Shown: positions 17,733-26,628 of the stretch, one piece after another | Layout: each line of letters opens with the position of its first letter | Numbering within the stretch: the first letter of the stretch is position 1 | Source of the DNA: an uncultured Candidatus Melainabacteria bacterium | GTDB lineage: Bacteria; Cyanobacteriota; Vampirovibrionia; Gastranaerophilales; Gastranaerophilaceae | Assembly: GCA_934777245.1 (NCBI GenBank) | Contig: CAKVND010000007.1 | Span: forward strand, 1-53,386 | Length of the DNA: 53,386 nucleotides | Reading direction: 5' to 3' | The notes under the pieces: generated by a model | Databases searched by the model: none | What the model was told of the DNA's origin: nothing | The model's input: only the letters and a program-made list of their open reading frames with translations | Translations under genes and position numbers: made by a program

Positions 17733-19190
17733 TTATGCAAAGATGTTCATCGTTCGTTCACTGTTATCATTTCGTACAGTTTCAATTCCCTTAATCATTT
17801 GATTAATAGCAGATTGTTCTGTTTCTAAGTTCGTCATACGTTGATCGATTCTAGATTCTTTTTCATTGATAAGACTCTTTTCATATTCATATTCAGCTAA
17901 TGCCTGATTTTGAACATCAGAATTATTAACTGCAAAAATATTGTCAACGTTTGATGCAACTAAAGAATCGTACTCATAATATTCTTTACCTTTATCATCT
18001 TCCGCAGATTTCATTGTAGTAATGAAATATTGGTTGTTTTGTAACATTTGGTTCATGTAGTCATTATCTTCTACACTGTAATTACATTCCCAACCATTTT
18101 CAGCAATCGCAGTGAACAATTGATCATAAAAAGCAATTTCACTTTCTTGAGGAGATGTCAAAACCAGATTGTTTGTATTTGTAGCAGATTTTTGTTCCGC
18201 TCTAGCATTTTCAAGTTCTTTAACGAGAGCTTGATATTCTTTATTCCAAGTTTGCCAATCTGTGCTTGATTTATCTCTAGTTGTATAAAGCGGATATCCG
18301 TTACTACTGGTTGCAGTAGAACCTTTATAATCATCAATAATTTGTTTTAACATTTTTGTTACATTTACACTAAAATTATCACCACTTTTCTTTAATCCGA
18401 ATGGTTCACTACTATAATCCATATCTTTTGATGTTAAAGCGGTAGTGATATTAGTCTGATATGTACCACAAGTAGTTTGAAATTTTTCAAAATCTTCGTC
18501 TGACAAATAGTTTTTCATGTTATTTTGAATACTGTTAACTAAAGTTTTCAAGCTTTGTAACGCAGTAGTAGAATTACCCAGTGAAATATAACCATTAGCA
18601 GAACCATTTAATTTTGCAATATCATTACCATCAATAACTCCGGCATGAGCCCAGAATTCTTTTTCAGTTTCATTTTTTGCGATATGTCTTTCTTCATATT
18701 CTTTCTTTTCACAAACTTGATCTTGCAAATCATTAACCTTTTGAGTTGCAGCATCCAATGTTTCACTTGTTGTAACAGAATTTGTTAAGGTATCAGAAGA
18801 AATACCTGTCAACTCAGATAAAATAGCAATTCTGTTTGACTCATAATCACCACCGGCAGCGCCGTTTGCAGAAATCATTTCTGCATATTTTTCATATTTA
18901 GAATCAACTACAACTTGACCGTTAGCATTTGTTATCAAATACGGCGTATTACCGTTTGCAGCACTTGGGCGCATTAAGTTTGCATAACTTAAATCAACAT
19001 AAGTTACACCTGAATTATTAGACCATTTTAAAGTTTTTGTATTAAGAGCATTTTGATAATTTTTTGAAACTCTTTGCATATCTCTGGAAAGCGATGTTTT
19101 TTGCAGAGACAAGTGCTCAAGCTCCCTTCCGATTGTATTTTTTCGGTCGGTAAGCTGCAAAAGTCTAGATTGTGATGCTGCCATTCCCAT
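17733..19190 (-). CDS. Lineage-type structural protein with filament-like helical ends, function unknown
   Basis: I cannot name this 485-residue protein with certainty. It starts directly with MGMAASQSRLLQLTDRKN, no signal peptide, and runs into a helix rich in heptads (IGRELEHLSLQKTSLSRDMQ). It ends in another long heptad helix (~425-475, EYEKSLINEKESRIDQRM...) and a short terminal MNIFA. The centre is Ser/Thr/Asn-rich and variable. Helical N- and C-termini around a variable core recall axial proteins of flagella or type III needles and filaments, but no flagellar motif is identifiable. An SD (AAAGGAAAG) precedes the ATG. It faces away from the 19602 coiled-coil gene across a 411-nt intergenic region, which suggests joint control. 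Confidence 0.75.
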   Translation of the reverse strand: MGMAASQSRLLQLTDRKNTIGRELEHLSLQKTSLSRDMQRVSKNYQNALNTKTLKWSNNSGVTYVDLSYANLMRPSAANGNTPYLITNANGQVVVDSKYEKYAEMISANGAAGGDYESNRIAILSELTGISSDTLTNSVTTSETLDAATQKVNDLQDQVCEKKEYEERHIAKNETEKEFWAHAGVIDGNDIAKLNGSANGYISLGNSTTALQSLKTLVNSIQNNMKNYLSDEDFEKFQTTCGTYQTNITTALTSKDMDYSSEPFGLKKSGDNFSVNVTKMLKQIIDDYKGSTATSSNGYPLYTTRDKSSTDWQTWNKEYQALVKELENARAEQKSATNTNNLVLTSPQESEIAFYDQLFTAIAENGWECNYSVEDNDYMNQMLQNNQYFITTMKSAEDDKGKEYYEYDSLVASNVDNIFAVNNSDVQNQALAEYEYEKSLINEKESRIDQRMTNLETEQSAINQMIKGIETVRNDNSERTMNIFA

Positions 19191-19601
19191 GATTTTCCGC
19201 TTTCCTTTATAGTTTTCCCTTGTTCATGATATTTATCGGCATAATTAAGCAAAAACTTTAATTTTTTAGCAAAATTGTTACAAATATTTACATAATTAGA
19301 ATTTCTGTAACCAAATTTGTATAAGAATTTATTGCTGATATAAAAAATAAGATAAATAGAACTAATAATGACAGCTTTTATTAAGTTTTGTAAAGACGAA
19401 TTTGCAAGCTACAATTCAGTCAGTATAATAGTTTTAGAGCTAACGTACGAATTTGAATAAAATTTCATGTCGTAAAAATAGCAATTTTTATTTTGTTCGA
19501 GCGTTTAGATATATAAGACCAAAAGATTGTAGAATTTTAATGGGATTAATAACAATTAGGGAAAATTAAATAGTAATTGTAAAATATAGGAGTAATTAGT
19601 T
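19191..19601. other. 411-nt divergent intergenic region
   Basis: Separates the two structural genes. I see one good plus-strand promoter (19401-19429), SD-like sequences next to each start, and a weak A/T hairpin near 19475-19493 in the predicted 5' leader of the 19602 gene. No RNA gene is recognisable. Confidence 0.4.
19401..19429 (+). promoter_or_regulatory. Promoter of the 19602 coiled-coil gene
   Basis: TTTGCA (19401-19406), 17-nt spacer, TATAAT (19424-19429). If used, it gives a leader of about 165 nt, unusually long for this window. Confidence 0.45.
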
Positions 19602-21479
19602 ATGACAGACGCATTATCAATCCAAGGAGCAGAACAACAAAAAAGAACAAACCCTTATTTGGCTGGTGGTTTAGGCGCAGCAACCGGTGCTGGTGTAGCT
19701 TGGGGGGCAACAGCATTGTACAACAATCGTAACGCTGGCGAAGCCAAATCTTATGACGATTTAGTAAAAGATGCAAATGAAAAAGATAAAGTTGAATTGC
19801 AATCTAAAAAAGAAGCTTTAGACAAAGCTCAACAAGCTTTGGATGATGCTAGCAAACCGGTAGTAGACAAAAATACACCAGAACAAGTTAAGTATGATGA
19901 TGCAGTGAAAGCAAAACAAGAAGCTTATGATAAACTATTTAATGAAAAGAAGGCAATGTTAGAACAAACCCATGATGGAGTAATTGACTCTAAAAAAATC
20001 AGACCTTTTGATAAGATAGTTGTGGAAGAATATCCAAATATTAATGCAGAAACAGGCAAACCTTTTCAAAAGCCAGCAGATATTGAAAAAGTTTATAACC
20101 GATTAACAGATAATTTAACAAATGCCGAAAGCAACCTTGAAAGAAAACTTGATTCAGGAGTTGGTGGTCAAAAGAAAACAAAAGTAGCTCAAATTGAAAA
20201 ATATTTAACTGGTGAATATTCAACCTATGGCACTCAATCTATTGAAGACATTGAAAAAGCATTCTCAGAAAGAACTAAATTAACAGGTGTGTATGGCTTT
20301 CGCTCCGAAAAACCAACAGCACAATACCAAAGAGCTATAGATCAGGCTTTAGTAGAATTTCCTGAATTTAAAGAGGCAAACTTGAAACCTGAGCACTACC
20401 TTGAATTTGGTAGGGAGGTTTCACCAGGTACTCAAATTGAAAAAGGCTATATTAGAAAGCAAGTAAATTTAATTGATCCAAAAACAGGAAGACCTTCTCC
20501 AAAGCCAACTTTTATAGAATATAAACCTGCTGATTTACAAACTTTTGTAGAACAACAAGAAAGTGCTATCAATGCGAAAAGAATTGCTTATGCAGATGAG
20601 TTATTCACAAATGCTAGAGAATCCGTATTATTACAAAAACAAAAAGCAACATATTTGAATGATTTCGGTGCAACAGTAGAAAAAGGCTTAGCAATACAAT
20701 CCGGTTATTATGATGCAAATACAAATAATCTCAATATGAGCGATATTGCAAATGAAGCCAATAGAAATCGTAATACGGTAAAGACTAAAGAAGGATATGC
20801 AGCAGATATTGAACTATTAAACAAAGCAGTGAAAGACGCAAAGAAAACTGGTGGTACCCCTGTAATGCCTTCTTTATTGAATGGTACTTATAATACAACT
20901 GATGTAAATGAAGCATTAAGACAAGCTGGAGCTCGTAATAGAATCGCAAAAGATTACAACAATGGTCTTAAAGATTTAGAAACTAGAATTCAAAATTGTG
21001 TATCAGAAAATAGCGTAATTCGTGATTTAGAACAAAAGATTGAAACAATCAAAGCTAACGACAAGGGCGTTTCTAAGGCAAGAGCTAAATTAGCAGAACA
21101 ATTCCCAGCATTATTTGGTGAATCATCTTCTTTAAGTGCGGAAGAAATTAATAAACAAGCAAAAGAATTTGCAGAAAAGAACTTAAAGTCTACATATCAA
21201 GAAACTATTGATAAGTTGAAAGGTGAATTAGATAAAGCTATTGAGAAATCTGGTAAAGTCGATGAAGGTGCTAAAAAGACAGCACAAGAAACTTTAGAAA
21301 AAGCAAAAGGTGAATATGATAAATTGATTGCAGACCTTAGTGGTAAGGCAAAAGGAATCCACGGTGGTGCAAAAGCAGCTGTCATCGGTGGTCTAGCAGC
21401 GGTTGCAGGTCTAATCGGTTTAGGAATTGCAAATTCTAATAACAAAGCCGCAGAACAAAATCAAAATTTCATGGCATAA
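19602..21479 (+). CDS. Long coiled-coil protein with Gly-rich hydrophobic ends, function unknown
   Basis: A 625-residue protein of no family I recognise. Residues ~18-42 are a Gly/Ala-rich hydrophobic stretch (YLAGGLGAATGAGVAWGATA) and residues ~592-615 a second one (KAAVIGGLAAVAGLIGLGIA). Both look like glycine-zipper membrane helices. Between them lie several charged coiled coils (KKEALDKAQQALDDA near 70, a Glu/Lys-rich region at ~470-590) and a less repetitive core. There is no signal peptide, yet the two hydrophobic ends could place both termini in a membrane with the coil as a hairpin. TAGGAG 9 nt before the ATG supports the start. It is monocistronic with a strong terminator. The tail of the protein (NQNFMA) is polar. 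Confidence 0.78.
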   Translation: MTDALSIQGAEQQKRTNPYLAGGLGAATGAGVAWGATALYNNRNAGEAKSYDDLVKDANEKDKVELQSKKEALDKAQQALDDASKPVVDKNTPEQVKYDDAVKAKQEAYDKLFNEKKAMLEQTHDGVIDSKKIRPFDKIVVEEYPNINAETGKPFQKPADIEKVYNRLTDNLTNAESNLERKLDSGVGGQKKTKVAQIEKYLTGEYSTYGTQSIEDIEKAFSERTKLTGVYGFRSEKPTAQYQRAIDQALVEFPEFKEANLKPEHYLEFGREVSPGTQIEKGYIRKQVNLIDPKTGRPSPKPTFIEYKPADLQTFVEQQESAINAKRIAYADELFTNARESVLLQKQKATYLNDFGATVEKGLAIQSGYYDANTNNLNMSDIANEANRNRNTVKTKEGYAADIELLNKAVKDAKKTGGTPVMPSLLNGTYNTTDVNEALRQAGARNRIAKDYNNGLKDLETRIQNCVSENSVIRDLEQKIETIKANDKGVSKARAKLAEQFPALFGESSSLSAEEINKQAKEFAEKNLKSTYQETIDKLKGELDKAIEKSGKVDEGAKKTAQETLEKAKGEYDKLIADLSGKAKGIHGGAKAAVIGGLAAVAGLIGLGIANSNNKAAEQNQNFMA

Positions 21480-21515
21480 GCTCTTGATAAACTAATAACA
21501 ACTAATATTTTACAA

Positions 21516-21553
21516 ACAAAACTCTAAGTGAATTTTCACTTAGAGTTTTGTTA
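21516..21553. terminator. Probably bidirectional terminator
   Basis: Long perfect stem CAAAACTCTAAGTGAA / TTCACTTAGAGTTTTG with T-rich flanks on both strands. It lies 40 nt after the coiled-coil gene and 75 nt beyond the end of the converging O-methyltransferase gene. Confidence 0.82.
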
Positions 21554-21627
21554 TGTAATTTTATGTTATATTTCAACAAACACAACTGCAAGTAATTCAG
21601 ATAAGAATTATACTGTCTTTACTAAAT

Positions 21628-22194
21628 TCACCCTCTATACGCAACCAAAATTCCACCAGGAACTTCCAGTATCTCATATTGAAACTCGTCATCTGCATCA
21701 ACTGCATCAATAAAATCTTGAACTTTAGCTGCATGAGAAATTATATTATCTGCTACAATCAAAGCTTTTGGTGTTAAATGCGGCTTAATCATTTCAAAAT
21801 ATTTAACATACTCTTTTTTGCACGCATCAATAAATACAAAATCAAACTTTTCATTCTCATCAAAAGAAGCTAAAACTTCACACGCAGAACCCTGAATAGG
21901 TCTTACTACATCATCAACACCGCAAATCTTGAAATTTTCTTTCGCAATACTTTGGCGTTTTTCGTAAAATTCAATAGTTGTAAGTTTTCCACCTGTTTGT
22001 TTTAAAGCTTTAGCCAACCAAATTCCTGAATATCCGTTTGAAGTTCCTATTTCTAAAGCGTTTTGAATATTCATCATTTTAATAAAACTATTCATCAAAA
22101 CGCCGGTTTTTCTAGGTACATTCCAAAAATCTTTTTGTGTTTTTTCAAGCTCAGCCAAAACTCCGGCTGTAACTTCATCCATTACTATATCCAT
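21628..22194 (-). CDS. Class I SAM-dependent O-methyltransferase
   Basis: A 188-residue methyltransferase of the caffeoyl-CoA/catechol O-methyltransferase-like family. Motif I is ALEIGTSNGYSGIWLAKAL (~45-63), followed by LTTIEFYEKR (acidic residue binding the SAM ribose), FDFVFIDACKKEYVKYFE and LIVADNIISHA, which in the family supplies metal ligands. The substrate is unknown. It begins 9 nt after the beta-propeller gene with a GAGGCG SD, so they form one operon. The domain is complete and cytoplasmic. Confidence 0.88.
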   Translation of the reverse strand: MDIVMDEVTAGVLAELEKTQKDFWNVPRKTGVLMNSFIKMMNIQNALEIGTSNGYSGIWLAKALKQTGGKLTTIEFYEKRQSIAKENFKICGVDDVVRPIQGSACEVLASFDENEKFDFVFIDACKKEYVKYFEMIKPHLTPKALIVADNIISHAAKVQDFIDAVDADDEFQYEILEVPGGILVAYRG

Positions 22195-22203
22195 ATTTCG
22201 CCT

Positions 22204-23643
22204 CTAATCAAATAAATTAACTTTTGTTGTTATAATTACATCCTTTATAGGAACATTCAAAGAATACGTCTTAATAATTCGTCCTTTTGACAAATCCATG
22301 ATTGTATATTTATTACTTTTCAAATCTGTGATTACAGCTAAATTTGTGTTATCGATTCTATGGAAACCGGAAGAAAAACCTTCTGTTCCAACAGCAATAT
22401 TTCCCATCGGAGTATCATTATCTATATTAATTTTCTGAATCATATTGTTTTGTGCGCCAAGAACGTACAAAGTTTTTCCTTCCAATAACATTGAAAGCGG
22501 TTTATTAACAGTCGTAAATTCGTTTACTAACCCTAATGTTGAATAATCAATAACCGCAACTCGGCTTTTTGTACGACTCGCCAAAAACAATTTATTATTA
22601 GTAAATACCAAATCTGAAACATTAGGGAATTGTCCTATATCTTTTAGTTCATAGCCGTTCTTAAGTTCTATAGCCCAAATTTCATTTTTTAATTTATCTA
22701 CATAAAACAACTTATCGTCAAATAATCTCAACTTTTCGCAATATCCGTTAATCTTAATTTTTTGCGATAAAGACATTGTGTTCAAATCGATTACAAAAAT
22801 TGTTGAAGCAATTGGAGAAGTAACATAAGCTTTTTTGCCAGCCTCATCAATCAAAATTTCTTCCGGATTAGAAGAGACATTTATTTGCTTAATAAATCTT
22901 GAATCAGCAATTGAAATTACGTCAACAAATGGTCTGTCATAAGTTGTTACGAGCAAAAATTTACCGTTGTTAACAGGTTTAACATCAATCGGAATTGATT
23001 TTTGTGCTAAAGAATAACTGGGAACAGCCTTTGCAGGTTCTACTACTTGAACATTTTTTGAATAGTTTGTTGTTACAAATAAAACTTTGTCTTTTAATTG
23101 AGAAATCAGAGTTTGAGCGATTTCCGGCTCTGTTTCTGATAAAAAGTCTTCATAGGAGTCTTTGTTCTCAACTTTAATCATATCTTCATTCTTGGTATCA
23201 ATTTTTAAGTTACCTATTATACCTTTGATATTTTCCGGAATAATCAAACCGCTTGGAACAAGCATATCTTGAGGTAATAAGCCGGTTCTAACCTGTAATG
23301 GAGGATTGACCATGTGTAAAACAGTTCTATGACCTTCGCCATCAGAAAGAACTTTCAATAGAACAAAATCGTTATTAAAAATTATAACATCCGGTTCTTG
23401 CTTCAAATCCTGATTAGCAGGATAAGTTTCTTTGATTTTTAAACTCTTAATATCAGAAAATAAAGAAGGATATAATGGCAAATAAATAGTATTGTCCGGC
23501 AATATGATTACACCGTCAAAACGAATATCTGCTTGCGGAATTTTTGATGTAATATAGTCTTTTACTTCAACAGGAATCTTTGCAGCAAAAACATTTGTAC
23601 AGCCGATTAAAAGAACTCCCAATATTAACAATAACTTCCGCAT
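22204..23643 (-). CDS. Exported YncE-like beta-propeller (putative lipoprotein)
   Basis: A 479-residue exported protein. The N-terminus MRKLLLILGVLLIGC fits a lipobox (LIGC, Cys15), though a VFAA signal-peptidase I site follows eight residues later, so the anchoring is uncertain. Residues ~40-165 form an N-terminal domain. From ~205 on there are about six repeated ~40-residue blades of the YVTN/YncE type, with strands such as FVDVISIADSRFIKQINV and TIFVIDLNTMSLSQKIKING. Such propellers bind ligands or partners in the periplasm. A GGAGAG SD supports the start. It is the first gene of an operon with the O-methyltransferase. Confidence 0.85.
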   Translation of the reverse strand: MRKLLLILGVLLIGCTNVFAAKIPVEVKDYITSKIPQADIRFDGVIILPDNTIYLPLYPSLFSDIKSLKIKETYPANQDLKQEPDVIIFNNDFVLLKVLSDGEGHRTVLHMVNPPLQVRTGLLPQDMLVPSGLIIPENIKGIIGNLKIDTKNEDMIKVENKDSYEDFLSETEPEIAQTLISQLKDKVLFVTTNYSKNVQVVEPAKAVPSYSLAQKSIPIDVKPVNNGKFLLVTTYDRPFVDVISIADSRFIKQINVSSNPEEILIDEAGKKAYVTSPIASTIFVIDLNTMSLSQKIKINGYCEKLRLFDDKLFYVDKLKNEIWAIELKNGYELKDIGQFPNVSDLVFTNNKLFLASRTKSRVAVIDYSTLGLVNEFTTVNKPLSMLLEGKTLYVLGAQNNMIQKINIDNDTPMGNIAVGTEGFSSGFHRIDNTNLAVITDLKSNKYTIMDLSKGRIIKTYSLNVPIKDVIITTKVNLFD

Positions 23644-23671
23644 TTATTACTCTCCAATTTCCCTATCTAAG

Positions 23672-23700
23672 ATTTTACCATAAGAAAAGTATTGTAACAA
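23672..23700 (-). promoter_or_regulatory. Promoter of the beta-propeller operon
   Basis: TTGTTA (23700-23695), 17-nt spacer ending in TGG, TAAAAT (23677-23672). The leader is ~22 nt and includes the SD. Confidence 0.6.
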
Positions 23701-23729
23701 GATTTCTTTTTTTGAAAAAGTATAACTTT

Positions 23730-24383
23730 CTATTTAAAATATTTCATCATCGTTTTTGAGACTTCAGTATTCATAAGCTTTGCAACTTTTTGTACCGGAA
23801 TAATGTTAAGCATCGCATCAGACAATGACGCATAAGCATCGGCTTTTGATTGAACAATAGTTGATAAATAACTTAAAGTTTGCGCCAACACATTTTTTAA
23901 ATTCTTATTTGTTATCGGAGCATTTTCATTTGAAATTCGTTTAGTTAAACTTGCAATTAGTGTATATAATCTCAAAACAGATTTTTCGTTATTTTTAAAT
24001 TCTTCCGTTGTTAATTTAGAAAATTTGAAAATTTTTTTAAACTGCTCAAGACCATCTAAATCTATAAAATAATTAGATTTTTCACCTGCTTCAACTATCG
24101 CCCTCAAGTTACGCAAACTTTCACTATTTGGTATAGGAATATCATTAACTAAAAAATCACCAGGATATCCTTTGTTATATCTGGAAAACGAAAGCATAAT
24201 TACGTCACTATTATTGTTAAATTCTTTTAATTTTTTAAATTCACTTAAATCAGGTTGCCCAATATCGTTTAATTGCATTGATAAATAAGTAAATATGCCA
24301 CCATCATTATTTTTATGACAATTTGTTATTAAATTTGAATATCCTTTAAAATTCGGTTTATGTAAATCATTATTAACTTTCAT
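23730..24383 (-). CDS. Unknown 217-residue protein with N-terminal KPNFKG motif
   Basis: No family recognised. The N-terminus is MKVNNDLHKPNFKGYSN; the KPNFKG motif recurs as KPNFRG in the otherwise unrelated protein at 48461-49081. The rest is mixed, with a helical C-terminal half (~120-217) containing TLIASLTKRI and ALTQTLSYL-like helices. There is no signal peptide or membrane segment. AGGAG lies 13 nt upstream of the ATG, rather far. The gene is divergent from the MEMO-AMMECR1 fusion and appears monocistronic. Confidence 0.7.
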   Translation of the reverse strand: MKVNNDLHKPNFKGYSNLITNCHKNNDGGIFTYLSMQLNDIGQPDLSEFKKLKEFNNNSDVIMLSFSRYNKGYPGDFLVNDIPIPNSESLRNLRAIVEAGEKSNYFIDLDGLEQFKKIFKFSKLTTEEFKNNEKSVLRLYTLIASLTKRISNENAPITNKNLKNVLAQTLSYLSTIVQSKADAYASLSDAMLNIIPVQKVAKLMNTEVSKTMMKYFK

Positions 24384-24412
24384 ATTTAATCAAAAACTCC
24401 TAAAAATTTTTT

Positions 24413-24441
24413 TTGCTATTAGTTCAAAATTATTTTATAAT
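24413..24441 (+). promoter_or_regulatory. Leaderless promoter of the MEMO-AMMECR1 fusion gene
   Basis: TTGCTA (24413-24418), 17-nt spacer, TATAAT (24436-24441), then 6 nt to the ATG at 24448. There is no SD. Confidence 0.65.
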
Positions 24442-24447
24442 AAAATC

Positions 24448-25818
24448 ATGAATAAAAAAACATCATTTGCAGGGAGCTTTTATCCTGAAAATCCCGAAGA
24501 ACTGAATAATTTACTTGAATCTTTTAAAGAAATTCAAACTTTTGATTACAAATCAAAGGCTATTATTGTGCCTCATGCCGGCTATGTATACTCGGGTCAT
24601 GCCGCAATGGCAGCTTTTCAACATTTAGAAGCAAGTGAAAATTTCTTTATAATAGCACCATCTCATCACGAAGATTTTAATAATATTGCATTGCCTGAAT
24701 TTACTTATTTTGAGACTCCTCTTGGTAACATTGAGGTTAACAATAAATTAATTGCAGAAATTGCAGAAAAATTTCCAAGTATTGTTGCGGATGAAATTTT
24801 TGAAAACGAGCATTCAATTGAAGTTCAACTTCCTTTTATCCAAAATCTATTTATGCCGCATAAACAAAATGCAGTAGATTTTGTTAAAAACTTGAAAAAA
24901 TTAGGTAAGAAAATTAGAATAATACCGATTCTTGTAGGAAATTGTGATTACAGATTAATTTCTGATTTAATTTCTACATATTGGGAAAATTCTTCTTTTA
25001 TAATTTCCTCGGATTTAAGTCATTACTACACTCAACAACAATGCAGACAAATTGATACTTATACCGCGACTGTTATTGAAACAGGTAGAATTGAATTCTT
25101 AGAACAACAACAGGCATGTGGACTTATTGGAATCAAAGGTTTGGTTGATTTTGCGAACAATAATGATTGCGTAATGATAAGGACAGAGATGTACAATTCT
25201 GGCGATATAAGTTCTGATAAAGATAAAGTTGTCGGCTATGGTTCTTGGTTTATGTACGAAGATTCGAGAAATGATTTTATAGAAACATATTTTTCTAAAT
25301 ATGTTCTAAAGGCTGCTAAAGCTAGTATTATAGCTGCTATAAATCAAGAAGAATTTGTACCACATAAAATTCCTGCAGTATTAACGCAATTTGGAGCGTC
25401 ATTTGTAACTTTAAAACTTAACGGAGAACTCAGAGGTTGCATAGGCTCTGTTTACCCTACAAAACCACTGATTTTAGACATAATTGATAACGCTAAAAAT
25501 GCAGCTTTCCAAGACCCGAGATTTGAACCTTTAACAATTGAAGAACTTGAAGGGTTAGAAATATCTGTTTCTATTTTGTCAGCAATTGAGCGAATTGATT
25601 TTAAAGATGAAAGAGATTTGCTTTCAAAAATTCATCCTCACGGAGTCATTCTGGTTGAACGTGACAAGCGCGCAGTTTATCTTCCTGTAGTTTGGGAACA
25701 GCTTCCTGATAAAGAAATATTCTTGAACTCTTTAAAGGAAAAAGCAGGTTTACCACCAAATTATTTTTCTAAAACTATTGAAGCTTACAAATTTGATGCT
25801 GTAGAAATAATTGATTAG
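24448..25818 (+). CDS. amrB: AmmeMemoRadiSam proteins B and A fused (MEMO1-AMMECR1)
   Basis: A 456-residue fusion of two domains that often travel together in the AmmeMemoRadiSam system. Residues ~1-265 are the MEMO domain (dioxygenase-like metal fold): FAGSFYPENPEEL, VPHAGYVYSG, APSHHEDF, NEHSIEVQLPF and SSDLSHYY carry the conserved His residues. Residues ~280-456 are AMMECR1, with LNGELRGCIGSVYPTKPL, DPRFEPLTIEEL and LPVVWEQLPD. The function of the system is not settled; a role in modifying a substrate with the radical SAM partner AmrS is assumed. AmrS is not in this window. The start lacks an SD and the -10 box ends 6 nt before the ATG. No other gene is in the transcript. Confidence 0.93.
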   Translation: MNKKTSFAGSFYPENPEELNNLLESFKEIQTFDYKSKAIIVPHAGYVYSGHAAMAAFQHLEASENFFIIAPSHHEDFNNIALPEFTYFETPLGNIEVNNKLIAEIAEKFPSIVADEIFENEHSIEVQLPFIQNLFMPHKQNAVDFVKNLKKLGKKIRIIPILVGNCDYRLISDLISTYWENSSFIISSDLSHYYTQQQCRQIDTYTATVIETGRIEFLEQQQACGLIGIKGLVDFANNNDCVMIRTEMYNSGDISSDKDKVVGYGSWFMYEDSRNDFIETYFSKYVLKAAKASIIAAINQEEFVPHKIPAVLTQFGASFVTLKLNGELRGCIGSVYPTKPLILDIIDNAKNAAFQDPRFEPLTIEELEGLEISVSILSAIERIDFKDERDLLSKIHPHGVILVERDKRAVYLPVVWEQLPDKEIFLNSLKEKAGLPPNYFSKTIEAYKFDAVEIID

Positions 25819-25875
25819 ACTGAGCTCTTGAAAAGCTAATTATTTAATGTTAAACTGCGTACTGTAGGAGTCCCA

Positions 25876-26058
25876 ATGAAACTAGCGAGCGAAGAAGCAG
25901 TTACAAAATTATTGTCGTCAAAAGAAATCTTGCAAATTAGAGATAATTTTTTTATTTCTAATCCAATATCTTTTGATTTGGGAAACTTCTTAAAAAAAAT
26001 TCCTTCAGAAATTCGTTCAGAAAGCAGATTCGGTAGCAAGTACGTGTTTATAAAATAG
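25876..26058 (+). CDS. Possible small protein of 60 residues
   Basis: A short ORF with a well-placed SD (TAGGAG 6-7 nt before the ATG). Its product starts KLASEEAVTKLLSSKEILQI and has no hydrophobic segment or known motif. It lies 57 nt after the MEMO-AMMECR1 gene, just before the repeat island. It may be a real small protein or the remnant of a larger gene disrupted by the repeats. Composition resembles neighbouring coding DNA. Confidence 0.35.
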   Translation: MKLASEEAVTKLLSSKEILQIRDNFFISNPISFDLGNFLKKIPSEIRSESRFGSKYVFIK

Positions 26059-26234
26059 TTGTTTTACGTTCGCTTCACCCTACCGAAAATCCAAGACAGG
26101 TCGTAGCTGTTGACAAAATTCTGTTGAGTCTTGCAGATGCTTTGTCTCGGACAGTAGTGCCCGTGAAGTGGGGCTGCCTCCCTTTTTAGGGGAAGGTCGC
26201 AGTTATTCGCGAGACTTTGTCGAGCGTTATTAAT

Positions 26235-26603
26235 GCGGGTGGGGGCTGATGAAGTTAACATTTAATAATACCCTCTCCCTTGCCCTCCCCCAGGGGAGGG
26301 GATGCACTAAAGACATCCAAACAAGCCTGTAGGTCAGGCAGTGCCTGACAAAAACTATTCTAACTTTAAACGTTTGGTTATAAATAATAGAGTTTAAAGC
26401 AGATAATGTATTGTAATTCATTTTTCATATTTGAGAATTTTGTCAGGCACTGCCTGACCTACAGACTCCATGTAGAAATGAAGAAAAGAGAGGGGAGCGA
26501 TATGCGTTAAAATAGACGTCGCCGGCATGTTCCCTCCCTCGGGGGAGGGTTAGGGAGAGGGTATTATTAACAATCAACTCAATAAGCCCCCACCCGTTTT
26601 TCT
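26235..26603. repeat. Nested inverted-repeat island (GC-rich, REP/MITE-like)
   Basis: The outer arms start GCGGGTGGGGGCT (26235) and continue to TTAATAATACCCTCTCCCT; they recur inverted at ~26540-26603 (AGGGAGAGGGTATTATTAA ... AGCCCCCACCCG). Inside sits a perfect 26-nt inverted pair (26327-26352 and 26439-26464) with the palindromic core GTCAGGCA-TGCCTGAC. The island is much more GC-rich than its surroundings. Related copies lie at ~48351-48433, 50196-50382 and 51371-51425. A further related stretch (CTCCCTTTTTAGGGG to GCGGGTGGGGG) runs from ~26180. No transposase is present. The rest of the 0.9-kb gap holds one possible small ORF and one terminator. Confidence 0.8.
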
Positions 26604-26628
26604 AATGTTCATGCATAGCCTTCACATT

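Noticed and set aside
16603..19190. A flagellar or type III secretion operon
   Set aside because: Only one filament-like protein is seen; no export apparatus, hook, ring or chaperone genes lie nearby.
26064..26421. Minus-strand ORFs of 63-65 codons in the repeat island
   Set aside because: They lie within inverted repeats and have no SD or protein-like composition.
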